64,000 nucleotides of DNA, taken from Trametopsis cervina. Lineage: Eukaryota > Basidiomycota > Agaricomycetes > Polyporales > Irpicaceae. A model generated the notes under the pieces. The model made no database searches and was not told where the DNA came from. It saw nothing but the letters and a program-made list of their open reading frames with translations. Numbering within the stretch: position 1 is the stretch's first letter; every line of letters begins with the position of its first letter. The DNA lies in contig MU278350.1 of NCBI GenBank assembly GCA_022385755.1, positions 758,905 through 822,904 of the forward strand, read 5' to 3'. Below are positions 35,218 to 46,416 of the stretch, piece by piece. Both the position numbers and the translations under genes were made by a program.

Positions 35218-36059
35218 CGTGGTAAAAGGGAGAGGCCAGTGAGCGCCCATTGTGGCGCTGGTGTATAACCCAGATAAGGCAGTTGATCATCCTTTGAGAT
35301 TCAGCCTTGAGAACCGTGACTTAACATAAACCTTTGCTAGAATAATCTATAGGTTTAGTCTATGGTCTCAAAACCATATGGATTGCACTTCTTATAGGCA
35401 GAATGTTAGTATCAAAATGTCAGGTGGCGTCAGACGGCTGCAGATCTAGTCATGGGCAAGCACACCTGAGTCGATGTCAGCGCACCAAAGGTTGTCCTTC
35501 GTAAGACCTCCGAGGACAAAGGATTCAAATATAGAAACTGATATGCGCCCATCTAAACCGCTTGTCGATGTTGACAAGAACCACACGATGGTTCAAAGAG
35601 CATAAGAGCTGAATATTTACTGTGATTATGCGGGCAGACATGGCATTTGTACGAAGGCGTATGTCATTACGACCAAGAACATGGCACCGTTACGGGAATA
35701 CAACAGACAATTGAGACCCGGTGGATTACTCCAGCTGTTGACGAGCTGTGGCTCTCCTTCAGTAATCTTAGTATCAGTTAGCGCCTGTATCTATGATAGG
35801 CAACACTATCATCGCTGAAGGTCGGAGCTTGTGAGCCGCAATAGCACGGAGACAATGGTCAGGATGGAGGCATATAGGGAAACTGGTGGTTACTTGTATT
35901 GCTGGTAACACTTTGTCTGCCATCGTCACCTCTGGCTATTGTTGTTCCGCGAACGTAACAAAGATATGATTATGCTGGGAACAACCGTGGTAGAAAGAAA
36001 TCTGACCGCACAGATACCAACATGCGACCACGGAGGCAGTACAGTATTGTCTTTTCTCG
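35218..36059. other. Intergenic
   Basis: This is upstream of the HCNGP-like gene and downstream of the start-less minus-strand frame that ends at 36060. Only short unlinked frames are present; missing 3' exons of that neighbour could lie here. Confidence 0.35.
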
Positions 36060-36815
36060 TCATGAAGGGTCCGTGGAACAGAGCGTCAGGAGATGTTCCG
36101 ACACTCCGGTTTCGAAGGCGCTGGGATTGCATTGTAGTATATCCAAATCAGTTGGCCACCGCCACACACTGGAGAAAAGAATGTGCAAAAGAAGGGCATT
36201 TGAGGGTAGGTAGATCGCATTCCCAGCAAGTACCTCCGCAGGCGTCTGAGTCCAGGAGCCATACACGTACAATCTGCTGTATTTGAGAACTGATGAGGAA
36301 GCGTGCGTTTGATGGATGGCGCAGTCAGAAGGCATGTGAGCAATATGAAAGCCAGAATGGGCCTCTAGGCCTGTGCAATCAGGGGGCTGCCCTTTGTAGG
36401 GAGATGGTGAGAGGTTTCCGATGATTGAAGGACGCTGCCAGCCTGCACCGTAAGCGCGGAGGAGACCGTGCGGATCGCCTGTCGTGAGACCAGGCAGCTG
36501 CAGCTGTGCAGGAGAGCCTTGCGCAGTGGTCGTGAAAGCTGTGTCGACGCCAGTGAGCGGGATATGGGGTGGGACCCGGGCTGATTTGGATGGGCATGTG
36601 TTGGCAGAGTACGGCAGGACAGTCAGAGCCTGAGCCTGCTCTAGCGCGAACAGATTGGACAGTGGATGACCAAGAGACTGCGCTGGCGGAAAGAAGCCTA
36701 TCCTGTGGATCTGAGATGCGGTCAGTGATGGTGTTCCTAAATCGAGCGACGTGATAGACGCGGACAGGTCATCGGAAGTGTTCCTAGTTTCGGCATCGGC
36801 CAGGCCATCTCGACG
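36060..36815 (-). CDS. 251-codon open frame without a visible start (unknown)
   Basis: The minus-strand frame is open from just after a TGA at 36816-36818 to a TGA at 36060-36062. I checked every codon in the upper part for stops and found none. By simple stop statistics such a length is rare by chance, and no longer frame overlaps it on the other strand. The first ATG comes only at 36335, after about 160 codons, so the beginning is probably an exon whose start lies upstream, towards the Tup1 gene. The product is disordered, rich in Leu, Pro, Ser, Thr and Gly (for example PLTGVDTAFTTTAQGSPAQL). A GTACTT donor at about 36238 may end the coding exon earlier. I recognise no family. Confidence 0.4.
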   Translation of the reverse strand, partial: RRDGLADAETRNTSDDLSASITSLDLGTPSLTASQIHRIGFFPPAQSLGHPLSNLFALEQAQALTVLPYSANTCPSKSARVPPHIPLTGVDTAFTTTAQGSPAQLQLPGLTTGDPHGLLRAYGAGWQRPSIIGNLSPSPYKGQPPDCTGLEAHSGFHIAHMPSDCAIHQTHASSSVLKYSRLYVYGSWTQTPAEVLAGNAIYLPSNALLLHILFSSVWRWPTDLDILQCNPSAFETGVSEHLLTLCSTDPS

Positions 36816-37139
36816 TCAACCTTAATGTCACGTGAGCTTTCCTCTGCCAGTATAAACTTCCGTATCGAGATAAGCCGTCGGGTCGAGTGAGCATCATTCC
36901 CCACGTGGCTCCCGTTCCGACAGCGCGGCGCCGTGTGATTAAAATACTAATATATTTGGGCGGCGGCATCTCTGGATTCGGGTACTTAAGGCGCGGCGGC
37001 TCTTTGCCCACACGCGATTCCAAGCCACGCCCTCTTCTTGTTTCCCGTCCATCATCTTCCCCCACACTGCTGCCCCTCCCCCTCCCCGTCGCCTCCAGCC
37101 AGCAACTCCCGCCGTTGCATTCCTTCCTCCTCCTGGCTT
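36816..37139. promoter_or_regulatory. Upstream region of TUP1
   Basis: About 320 bp lie before the Tup1 start; they must also hold the start of the minus-strand frame at 36060-36815 if it is a gene. CT-rich tracts occupy about 37050-37130, which is typical of fungal core promoters without a TATA box. Confidence 0.4.
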
Positions 37140-40100
37140 ATGGCGTCGTCAATCTACCAGGTGAGTCCCACGCCCCGCACGCGATACACGCCCCGCGCTC
37201 ATATGCAACCAACCATCAAATAGCACAAACATCTACAACCGACAGGCGCCGCAACCCAGGTGCCTGCCGGCCAGTCTCGTCTCGGCGTAAACGACTGGCT
37301 CGACAATATACGCTCTGAGTTTGAAACATTGGCGGGCGAAATCTCTGTCGTTCGCAGCCAGCGAGATGACTTTGAAAGTAAACGTAGGCTGTCTCCCGCA
37401 TTTCCACGTCACGGTTGGTATGAATGTTCCTATCTCCCGAACAGTGGCAGGTCAAGTTCAAGAACTCACCATCATTCGCTCGACGCTTTACCAACTAGAG
37501 GACGAACACCGCAAAGTTCGTGCTCACTTTGAGGAAGAGCTTCGCAAGACCCAGCAGCAATTCGCTGACTACAAAGCCCGAGTCGAGGGTATCAATCGGG
37601 AAGGTATAGCCAGTCTTGGCAGGGGTGATCGCGATAGAGAACGTGACCGTGAACGAGAAAGAGACAGAGATAGGGATCGCGACCGCGACAGGGAAAGAGA
37701 CTTGCATCGCGAACAGTCTCGAGACCCCATGAGCCTTGCAGGTCCTCCGCGAGCTGACATGCGCGACATGATGCCCAATAATCGCTCTACAGCCCTTCCT
37801 GGAGTACCCCCTGACGGCCCCATCGGTACTATGCCTCATGCGCCTCCTGTGGGTCTTGGTGTTGGCGCTGGTCCGGGAGGAGGGGGCGGCTACGCGGATC
37901 CTTTTTATGGAAGGGCGGAACGCGACCGGGACCGTGACAGAGAAATCGAGAGAGAAAGGATGGGCGAGCGGGCGGTACGCGATGGCAGAACGGATAGGGA
38001 CGCACGAGAAAGGGACAGGGAGAGGGACAGGGAGAGGTTGGATCGGGAGAGAGATAGGGAAAGAGATATACGAGGTGATAGGGAACGAGGCGAAGTGAAA
38101 CGAATCAAAACCGAGAGAGGGAAGATGGATAGACAAGGTGTGCTTTTGTTCTTTCAGCTCCTACAAACGTTCCTTTCTCGCCCATCGCTATTTTTGGCTG
38201 TCCGTTATCACCATTCCATTGTTCTAATATTCTATCCTGCTTGTAGATCCTTTTTCACCTTCCTTGCAACCATTACCCCACCAAGTTCACTCAGTAAGTC
38301 TCGGTGGCTCCGGTCTTGCTGCTGTTGGGTCGTCTAGCGGCCCTGCAGGCCTTGCTGGTAACCCGTCTTCTCACCCCACCCCCAAGCTCCCACCTACGCC
38401 ATACTCTGCGACCGGACCAGGACAAAGCGGTCAACCTTCAACGCCTGTGACCTCCGCGCCGCCACCTTCTATCCTCAACTCTGGGCCAGGGCCCGCTGGC
38501 AATGCCGCAGGCGCTCCTGGTTCCGCAACCACGCTACCCCCGCCATCATCCAATGGCTTACAAGCGCCTTCATCCATTTCGCTACCTCCTCCACCGTCAA
38601 GTTTGCCATCACAGTCATCCGCAACTGTCTCCCAACAATCCTCTCAGCCTGCATCAGTAGGACTCGCTAACAATACCGGCCGACCGCTGTCTCCTTCCAG
38701 CAGTGGCGACGTTACGATGAGCGATGGATATGTCGGTGGCCCAAGCAGCGCGGGTGGCATTGATTTCTCAGATATCCACAGTGTTGCGCCGGAGTACAAA
38801 AAAGAAGGCAGCGATTGGTTTGCTGTGTTCAATCCGCAGGCTGGAAAAGACGGCAAGAAGAAGACTCTGGATGTAAGCTTAGTACACTCATTCATGCACG
38901 AGAGTGTCGTTTGCTGCGTGCGCTTCTCTGCAGACGGGAGGTTCCTTGCTACAGGCTGCAACAGGACCGCCCAGATATACGACATGAAGACCGGCCAAAA
39001 GACCTGGTACGTCACTTGGCATGCATATTCCCCTACAATCCATCTCAACTAGGTCCAGTGTCTTGATTGACGAGGAAGCCAGCAAGACCGGCGATCTATA
39101 CATTCGTAGTGTCTGCTTCAGTCCTGACGGCAAGTATCTTGCCACAGGCGCCGAGGATAAGCAAATCCGCGTATGTCTTTATTATTCTGTCATTATAAGA
39201 GTATAACTGATGACGCGGCTCGCGGCTAGATCTGGGATATTGCCAAGAAGAGCATTCGTATGGTCTTTGACGGTCACCAGCAAGAAATCTATTCGCTCGA
39301 TTTCTCGAAAGATGGCCGCCTCATAGTTTCTGGCTCTGGCGACAAGACCGCAAGGATTTGGAACATGAGTGATACGAACCACTCTTGCAAAATCTGTTCG
39401 TCTGATCTATACCATAGCCCCATCACACAGCACACTGACCCCGTCTCCTTTCATAGTGCCTATTGACGAACCCGACACTGTTGATGCAGGTGTCACATCC
39501 GTTTGCATCTCGCCTGATGGCAACCTCGTCGCCGCTGGCTCATTGGACACAATCGTGCGCATATGGGACGTACACACCGGTCAGCTTATTGAGCGGCTCA
39601 AGGGCCACCGCGACAGTGTGTACAGTGTAGCCTTCACCCCCGATGGTCGCGGTCTCGTCAGCGGTTCTCTTGACAAAACATTAAAGTACTGGGATGTTCA
39701 ACCACTTCTCGCCCGTTCCAGGAATAGGAACATGAACAAGAACGGCGGTGCTGGTGCTTCAGGATCAGGCAAAGAAGGTCTCGTCACGGATAAGACGAGC
39801 CAGTGCTTAATGAACTTCACTGGTCACAAGGACTATGTGCTCAGCGTTGCTGTCAGTCATGACGGCCAGTGGGTGGTCAGTGGATCCAAAGACCGAGGTG
39901 TGCAATTCTGGGATGCCAAGTCTGCCGTTGTGCAGTGCATGCTTCAAGGGCACAAGAATTCTGGTGAGTTCATGCAATTTATCGAATCCCATAAAAGCTG
40001 AGCATTCATCGTGGTTCGCTAGTCATCTCGATCGATCTAAGCCCCGTAGGGAGCCTACTGGCCACCGGCAGCGGTGACTGGCAAGCGCGTATATGTTCGT

Positions 40101-40170
40101 ACCGCTCGGTTCGATCTCGTGATCGAAATCTAACCAACCTCTTCACACAGGGAACTACAACGCCCTGTAG
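37140..40170 (+). CDS. TUP1: Transcriptional corepressor Tup1
   Basis: Exons 37140-37160, 37224-37377, 37445-38137, 38247-39006, 39053-39170, 39230-39395, 39457-39963, 40023-40094 and 40151-40170 give 836 residues. The N-terminal Tup domain (about 25-100) forms the tetramerising helices ([40 protein letters not shown]). Between it and the propeller lie Arg-Asp-Glu repeats, which are unusual, and a long Pro/Ser/Gly linker. Seven WD40 blades follow, for example [34 protein letters not shown] and [18 protein letters not shown]; the last exon, 20 nt, ends WNYNAL. With Ssn6/Cyc8 partners it represses many genes by recruiting histone deacetylases. The acceptor before exon 3 could also be six nt later. 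Confidence 0.95.
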
Positions 40171-40696
40171 AGCATCACCACCGTGCTACCTGTCTGCTGT
40201 GCGTACGATGGCCGGCCACTGCAAACAGTCTAGAACCAGCTTGTCGAAGTGAAAATGCCTAAAGAACATCACGATCAGAATAACGCTTGTCCTCAACACC
40301 GCCTCTGTATACTTCTTTTGTCTCTAGTGAAACGAATTTCATCTCAATTCCCAACGCCATCTCTTGTCGTGTAGCATGACTGGACAATGCTGACATCTTG
40401 CTGCGGTTAATGTTCTTGTCTTGTATAATGGTGTTGTCTTGTTCTGTTATCGAGTAATTCCTCCCGACTGCGATGTACATACATAGAAAGCATCAAGATA
40501 CCCATATTATGGTCATCTAACGCGTGAAAACAACCAACTAATACTACGCAGGTTCAAAGAACACTATATGCACTTGAACTCATGCGCGTTTACATATAAA
40601 CGTTTCATAGCTTGGATCCAATCGTCGTGGAAGAGACATATTGTTCGCGAAGAAAGCCGACAAGGATCTCCGCTAGCAAAAGCAGCCGATTTAGCG
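40171..40696. other. Intergenic, convergent 3' ends
   Basis: This is the gap between TUP1 (+) and the alpha/beta hydrolase gene (-). It is AT-rich around 40370-40600. No gene was recognised. Confidence 0.5.
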
Positions 40697-42452
40697 TCAT
40701 TGACCGGAAGCTGGCGGCCTCTTGCACCTACATAATTCTTTCGGTTTCTCTTGCGTGATCAGGTGTCCAGCCTCGGTAACTACGGTGTGCGAGGAATTCG
40801 CCGGACGCAGGTTCACCATTTCGTACCTAAATTGTAAGTCCCTAGCGGGCGAGTGAGCATTATTGTGAGGCGCCGTCTGTAAGGACTCTGAATGGACAAG
40901 TGTACTTCTCTGATAACTTTCCAGGCATAATGAACTTCAGCGGTATACGTGCATCCATCTGAGAGCACAGCTGCCAAGCTTCATATGTCCTAAAAGCTTC
41001 CGCGAACACTATCGCCTCCTGTTTGAGATGGACGGGGCTGGTCAGAATCGTGATTACCCTCATAGAGAGCGACATTGACACACTTGCATACCCGACATCT
41101 TCAACTTGAAGCCGCCGTTTGGGTCTTCATACAGGCCGCATTCGACATAGCGGTCAAGGGCGGCGGGATCCCATACTTGCCAGAAGGGATTGGCACGGAA
41201 TTGCTCCAGGGCCTCCTGACTGTAATGCACAGGCGCGTCAAATTAGTGTCGCCGTATCATCCCCAATAACCATACATACCGAGATGGCCAGTGGGCTCGT
41301 CGCTTCACTGCGGCAGTCGCTAAGGATACATGTGCTTCCCAGGTGAATACCGGCACTCCTGGGCGGAGGGGACGCAAGACCGGATCGACCAGTACTATGG
41401 ACGAGAACAGGGCTGGGTAGTTCACGGCTGCTATAGTACTATGGCAAGCAATGTTCCGTCAGTTGGGTGCACCGGACGAGCTATGTTCCATAGATACGCA
41501 CGTAGCAGCACCACTGAAAGAGTGCGCGACTACAACGAGCGTGCGTTGCTCGAAACCGGATTTCTTGCGAGAGTCTGCTACACTTTCTCCTTGACGAGGA
41601 AGATGCACCGGTAGTGACTCCGCTGGACTTAGCGGTGACGACGGCATATAGTGAGCTAGAAACTGCGCTATGTCACGCGACTGGTCCGACCAGTCGTCTA
41701 GACAATGTCGAGGGGTTTGATGTCAGCCCGGTACAAGGCAGACAAGAGCACATACATATTCCCCCTAGCTTGCCGCCGTTAATCAGTGCTGCGTCTCCAT
41801 GGTTCACCGCTTCCCAAGACCACATCTCCGCAATGTCGAGAGGCGCATCGGAGGCGGCGTTCTCGGCCAGGAAATGCCCCATAACTGGCTCCCAGATCTA
41901 TGCATGTCGGCCATGTTCAATATTGACAACATCGTAAAGCAGTAATCAATCAGTACCCACTTCCTTTGGGAAACCGTTGGCATGAGAGAAGAATAACGTC
42001 AAAGGTTTTCCGGTTGAGCCTCCGCGCTGGGGAGGCAGTCCCTTCCTCGTATAGCGGTTCACGCAATTCCATAGAACATGCGTGTTTCCCTTTCCTTCAG
42101 CACCCCCTGGTAACTTGCCTTCATACTGTTCAATCTTCGGCCCCATCACTTCTTGGGCCGTCTTCTCTACATTGGCTTTCCATGTCTCCCGGTCGTTGGA
42201 CCATGCTGGTTGCTCCGGGATTGGGATAAAAGGCGTAACGCGTGTATAAGCAGCGGGTACAAGATGAGTTGTCAGCTCGTATCGCGAGCTGATAGCAGTT
42301 TCTGGCACGCGAGGCTGCGAGGGTAACGATGGAAAGTCTTGGGGAACGGGAGGTTTAGTCGTAGGTAGCAGCGGCAGCGACTGCACCGGAACGGTAATCA
42401 CAGGCGCGAAGCCAGTTATTGGCGGGTATGTGGTCAACCTGGCTTCGGACAT
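40697..42452 (-). CDS. Alpha/beta hydrolase
   Basis: Minus-strand exons 42452-41961, 41897-41756, 41697-41502, 41438-41280, 41219-41082, 41037-40906 and 40826-40697 give 462 residues. The oxyanion region is LTLFFSHANGFPKE. The nucleophile elbow is VVVAHSFSGA (Ser in A-H-S-F-S), the acid is probably in VLVDPVLRP or later, and the catalytic His lies in EAGHLITQEKP. It resembles fungal hydrolases related to yeast Lpx1, but the C-terminus (SGQ) is not a peroxisome signal. A Pro-rich N-terminal 60 residues are not part of the fold. The substrate is unknown. The fifth donor (GTGTCA) is weak and was chosen to keep frame. Confidence 0.82.
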
Positions 42453-42819
42453 CGAGCTTATAGCGAGTACAAGTACAAGTTATCGGTGGTGGATGTCGAC
42501 CGGAGGATTCCAGCGTGCAGTATTTAAACACTGAATTCCGTTGTCACCATACTTTTGAAACAAGCGACAATATGTTGTATTGCGTGTGATGAGTTAGCTG
42601 CAGGCCGGATATCCCGGTAGCTTTGTCTAATCAACGTACAGTGACCGACGATGCCCCATGCTACTGTGATGCATAAACGTTTAGTATAATCCCGGCTGTT
42701 CCGTACGAGGAGTTTGGGGACAGATTATCACATGCCTCCAAGGCTCAATGAAGGGCGGGTATCCGATCCATTACTCGACTATAACTAGCTTACATTAACC
42801 TGACAATTCCTTTTCTCAC
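42453..42819. other. Intergenic
   Basis: This is the promoter of the alpha/beta hydrolase gene and the 3' flank of GPI8, both on the minus strand. Nothing else was recognised. Confidence 0.45.
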
Positions 42820-44363
42820 TCATCGGTGACTAGACATGCTGACCCAACCAACGAGGACAGCGACAATGAGGATTGAGGCCCATGCTCCCACAATCTTGCC
42901 CAGCGCACCGCCGTCTACAACTTGATACGAACTGCGATCCATGAGCGCAACCAGTTCGGCATCATGTGTCGGAGAACTTGGAAGGAACTCTACATCTAAG
43001 CTTGGGCTGGCGTGTTGGGGTAGGAGCACTTCCGTCTCTGTATCGGGGACTGATGTAGAGTTCCCTGGGTGTGATAAGGGGGGGAGCACTTCTGCTTGAG
43101 CCACACCTCCAAAGAAGTCGGTGACCAGTGTTTGGTGAAGAGGTCTGTGGAAGAGGTCTGTCCGTACTCCTGGATGCGAGTTAATCTTCACTGGATCGAA
43201 GCTGGAAAACTAGACAAAGGATTGAGTGAGTTTCCGTGCCGAACATCGGTATCAGACATACGAGATCCTGCATGGACTTCTGACTGGTCTTGTCTATTCC
43301 TTCCATAAACTGCAGAATATGATGCGTAAAACTGTCTATGACGGCGACACCAATGTCGTTATCATTCTCGTACTACAGCGTAGCTTCGCTCAGCGAAATG
43401 AGGGAGTAGAGAAGATTGTGTCGTGCGTACGGAGTAAGAGTTCTCGCCCGTTTGGGCTGATCCAGTTGCAAGGATATTGGGTGAATAGAACTTAGCATAC
43501 ATCGAGTTCGCCTGGCAGGTGTCAATCATGAAAAAGATCTCATTATACCTATGTATTGTGAGACGGATTGCATACAACGACGCCAGAGCCGCACGCACCG
43601 TTTCTTCTGCCACATCTGCTCGAAAGCATCGGCAATGTCAAACGCGCTGATCTCCTCATTATCTTGAAACTTCAAAAATTCGTTCCCGCCGTGGCCGGTC
43701 ATGTACACGAAGATGTTGGAGCGGTCATCGCTTAGAAGACGCTTCGACCGAGGAACGGAAGGATCCATGCGTCCTGTAATACCGGGCGTGTGAGGGTATG
43801 GCGAGGGTTTGAGCGGCACTCAAGCTCACCAGTCAAAACTCGAATGAAGTTTTCTACTGTAACTTCGTAACCCCGGTAGTCCACTTCAATGTTGTCTCCG
43901 TATAAGTCGAGATCGCGTCCAGCATTGGCGTAGACACACCCGGGGAATTTATTGCGAGAGTTACAAGCAGTATCATCCGCGATCATGAGAATTATATTTG
44001 AGTCCGGTATGCCCAGACGCTTCACAGTGCGATACCTCCAGACGAGCATGAGCTGCGTTGGCCGGCTAATGCGTGATAAGACTTACATTCCCAGCGCATT
44101 TGACATGTGCTATATGACGGCTATGATATGAGAAGTCGTTGAATGTGAGGATCAAGAACACTAACACGGTAGTTGAACCAATATCTCGAGGAGCAGACGA
44201 GCACGGCCCAGTTATTGGTATGGGAGGAACCAGTGCTACCGTGTGCGCCGAAGAACCCGCGGACTGCCTCTTCAGCAGCGTCCTGAGAGGCGACTAGACA
44301 GCAGGATAGTAGAAGGAAACAGCATATTGAGAAGACAGAGTAGACCAGACGACCTGCGCCCAT
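42820..44363 (-). CDS. GPI8: GPI-anchor transamidase catalytic subunit
   Basis: Minus-strand exons 44363-44166, 44109-44087, 44035-43830, 43773-43599, 43548-43431, 43372-43262 and 43209-42820 give 406 residues. A signal peptide ([16 protein letters not shown]) leads to the C13-type cysteine peptidase fold. The catalytic His is in [10 protein letters not shown] and the catalytic Cys in [12 protein letters not shown]. The luminal region ends with [12 protein letters not shown] and TDFFGGV, and one C-terminal membrane helix ([16 protein letters not shown]) anchors it in the ER. It cleaves GPI-attachment signals and transfers the protein to the lipid anchor with Gaa1, Gpi16, Gpi17 and Gab1. The last acceptor (AG at 43210-43211) was chosen for frame; the next AG, 9 nt on, would break it. 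Confidence 0.95.
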
Positions 44364-44651
44364 TCTTGTGGTGTATGCGGTACGAAGCAGCTAGCAGTAG
44401 ACGAAGGTGTGGATAATAACCATGGATTGAGTAATCTGTCACGGTACAGTAACTGGAACGCGTTGAGGCGCAAGGGGCGATCGGGATCAAAAAGATTCGC
44501 TAATCCAAGTTGAAGCGCCAGTCGCGGCCGCTATATTCTCCTGCTCAATAACTGGGGTCGCATTTGCTCCATTGTCTAACCAACACGCCCTCGAGTACAC
44601 ATCACTCGCTCGTGCATACCAACCCATCCGCCGCTATAACTTCGCCTCAAA
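44364..44651. promoter_or_regulatory. Divergent promoter of GPI8 and YVH1
   Basis: The two start codons face away from each other with 288 bp between them, so the core promoters of both genes must lie here. No TATA box is evident on either strand. Shared regulation is possible but inferred from position only. Confidence 0.45.
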
Positions 44652-46275
44652 ATGGACGATCGGTACGCTGAGGGCCATATGAACGAGATTATTCCCAATC
44701 TATGGATAGGCGACCTTCCAAGTGCGCTGAATATAGCGGTCCTACAGAAGAATAACATACACAGTATTCTATCTGCTATGCGAGGAACAGTGAGAGTTGC
44801 CGAGGTGTGTTATTTCTCCTGTCAATTGGTCGGTCACAGGCGGTAAGGAACCTTTAAAAGTAGACATTCAACCGGTTGCAAATTAGCCTGGACGACACTG
44901 AAGACGAGGATATCCTCAAGCACCTCGTGACCTGTATAGCATTCATACAGGCAGAGATTGACAAGAATAGAGGCGTGCTTGTGCATTGTCTGGCTGGCAT
45001 TAGTGCGTTTTATGTTGAGCTGCCTCATATTCCTCTGACATGTTTGACAGGTCGCAGTGTCTCCATCGTAACTGGATACTTGATGTATAGCAAAGGACTC
45101 ACGGTTGAAGAAGCACTACATCTTATTCGTGAATTTCGCCCAGAAGCAGAGTAAGCCACCAGAGCTCTTTGGAGCGGAGAGCGTGCAACTCATGGTTTTA
45201 CGTTCTTAGCCCCAACAGCAACTTCGTCAACCAGTTAACAATATTTCACAAGGCCTCTTACAACGTGTCAAAGCATGATAAATCGATACGTATGTTTTAT
45301 CTGGAACGATTTGTCAAGGATCTTAAGAGTATGTCCAATTCACCTGCGATGTCACTCAGTCGTCTTACGTAATGTCAGACGGGAAGTTTGATGCAGATGA
45401 CATCCCAGTCGTGTATTACCCTCCCAGTGGACTGTCCCAGGCCACACCCGAAGCTCCTCGCCGTCGTATCAGATGTAAGATGTGTAGGTACGAGTGCACG
45501 ATCTCGTATAGTTGTCGTTACCATAACAAACTATACTCAGACAAGAGCTCGCTACGCGAGAAAACATGGTCGACCATGGGCAACTTAGCCCGCCCACTCC
45601 TTCCGTCTCCTACTCACCCGTCATCTCCTCCGGTTCCTCGTTTGCTGAACCCCCCAAAGTGCTGTCCTCACCCACTGCCGCTACTCTCGATGAGCAGACT
45701 TCAATCAAGTCCGCAGACGTCGATGAGGCTGTTAAGCTTGGTCAGTCGCTCTCAAGGCGTGTATCCGAATCCGAGATCCCGTCGTCGCAACGGCCAAGTC
45801 CTCTCAAGACTACGACTTTTGCACATCCCTCTGAACTCTCCGCCCAACTGATGTCCAATCCCAACATTGCTGCCCTGCGTTCGGGACTGAGAGTCATACC
45901 CGAGCCATCGCCCTCACTCATGACCATGCGAGGGTCTCCGATCTTAGCAAATGCACAATGCTCCGGGTACTTTGTCGAGCCGGTATGCCGTTTGGTCGCA
46001 TCTCTACAGGGTATTGTCAATTGATAAAACCGCAGTTGCAATGGATGGAACCGATGCTTGAGCAAGGACAAATGTCTGGCAAGATTATCTGCCCGAACAA
46101 GAAGTGTCGTGCCAAGCTTGGCAACTACGATTGGGCGGGAGTGTGCTGCAGCTGCAAGGAGTGGGTTGTGCCAGTGCGTATCAGCCTCAGCATAGCCTGT
46201 ACGTTTCCAACTGATCCACGTTTTCATCTATAGGGCTTTTGCATCCATCGCTCAAAGGTCGATGAGCTTGCTTAG
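44652..46275 (+). CDS. YVH1: Dual-specificity phosphatase Yvh1/DUSP12
   Basis: Exons 44652-44804, 44864-45002, 45051-45150, 45210-45328, 45379-45487, 45541-45982, 46036-46173 and 46234-46275 give 413 residues. The phosphatase domain begins MNEIIPNLWIGDLPSALN and has the active-site loop VHCLAGISRS (C-x5-R) after the LDDTEDEDI segment. The C-terminal half binds zinc: RCKMCRQELAT, then CSGYFVEP, ICPNKKCRAKLGNYDWAG and CSCKEWVVP, ending in a SKVDE-type tail. In yeast the zinc domain releases Mrt4 from pre-60S ribosomes, and the phosphatase activity is dispensable for that. A Ser/Pro-rich insert of about 130 residues separates the two zinc-binding parts, longer than in yeast. Confidence 0.93.
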
Positions 46276-46416
46276 TGATCTCGTTCACCACTGTATCAAC
46301 ATGTGTCTTTCAGCCGGTGCTTCCATTCATAGTTCATGTATTGTATCAAATTTGTAATTACGCGTCGCGGGACAACCTCCAAATTAACCAATTTGGGTAC
46401 CTGTTACACAAATACT

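Noticed and set aside
38296..38339. Intron with a GTAAGT donor in the Tup1 linker
   Set aside because: The 44-bp segment would shift the frame of a long continuous reading that runs into the WD40 domain.
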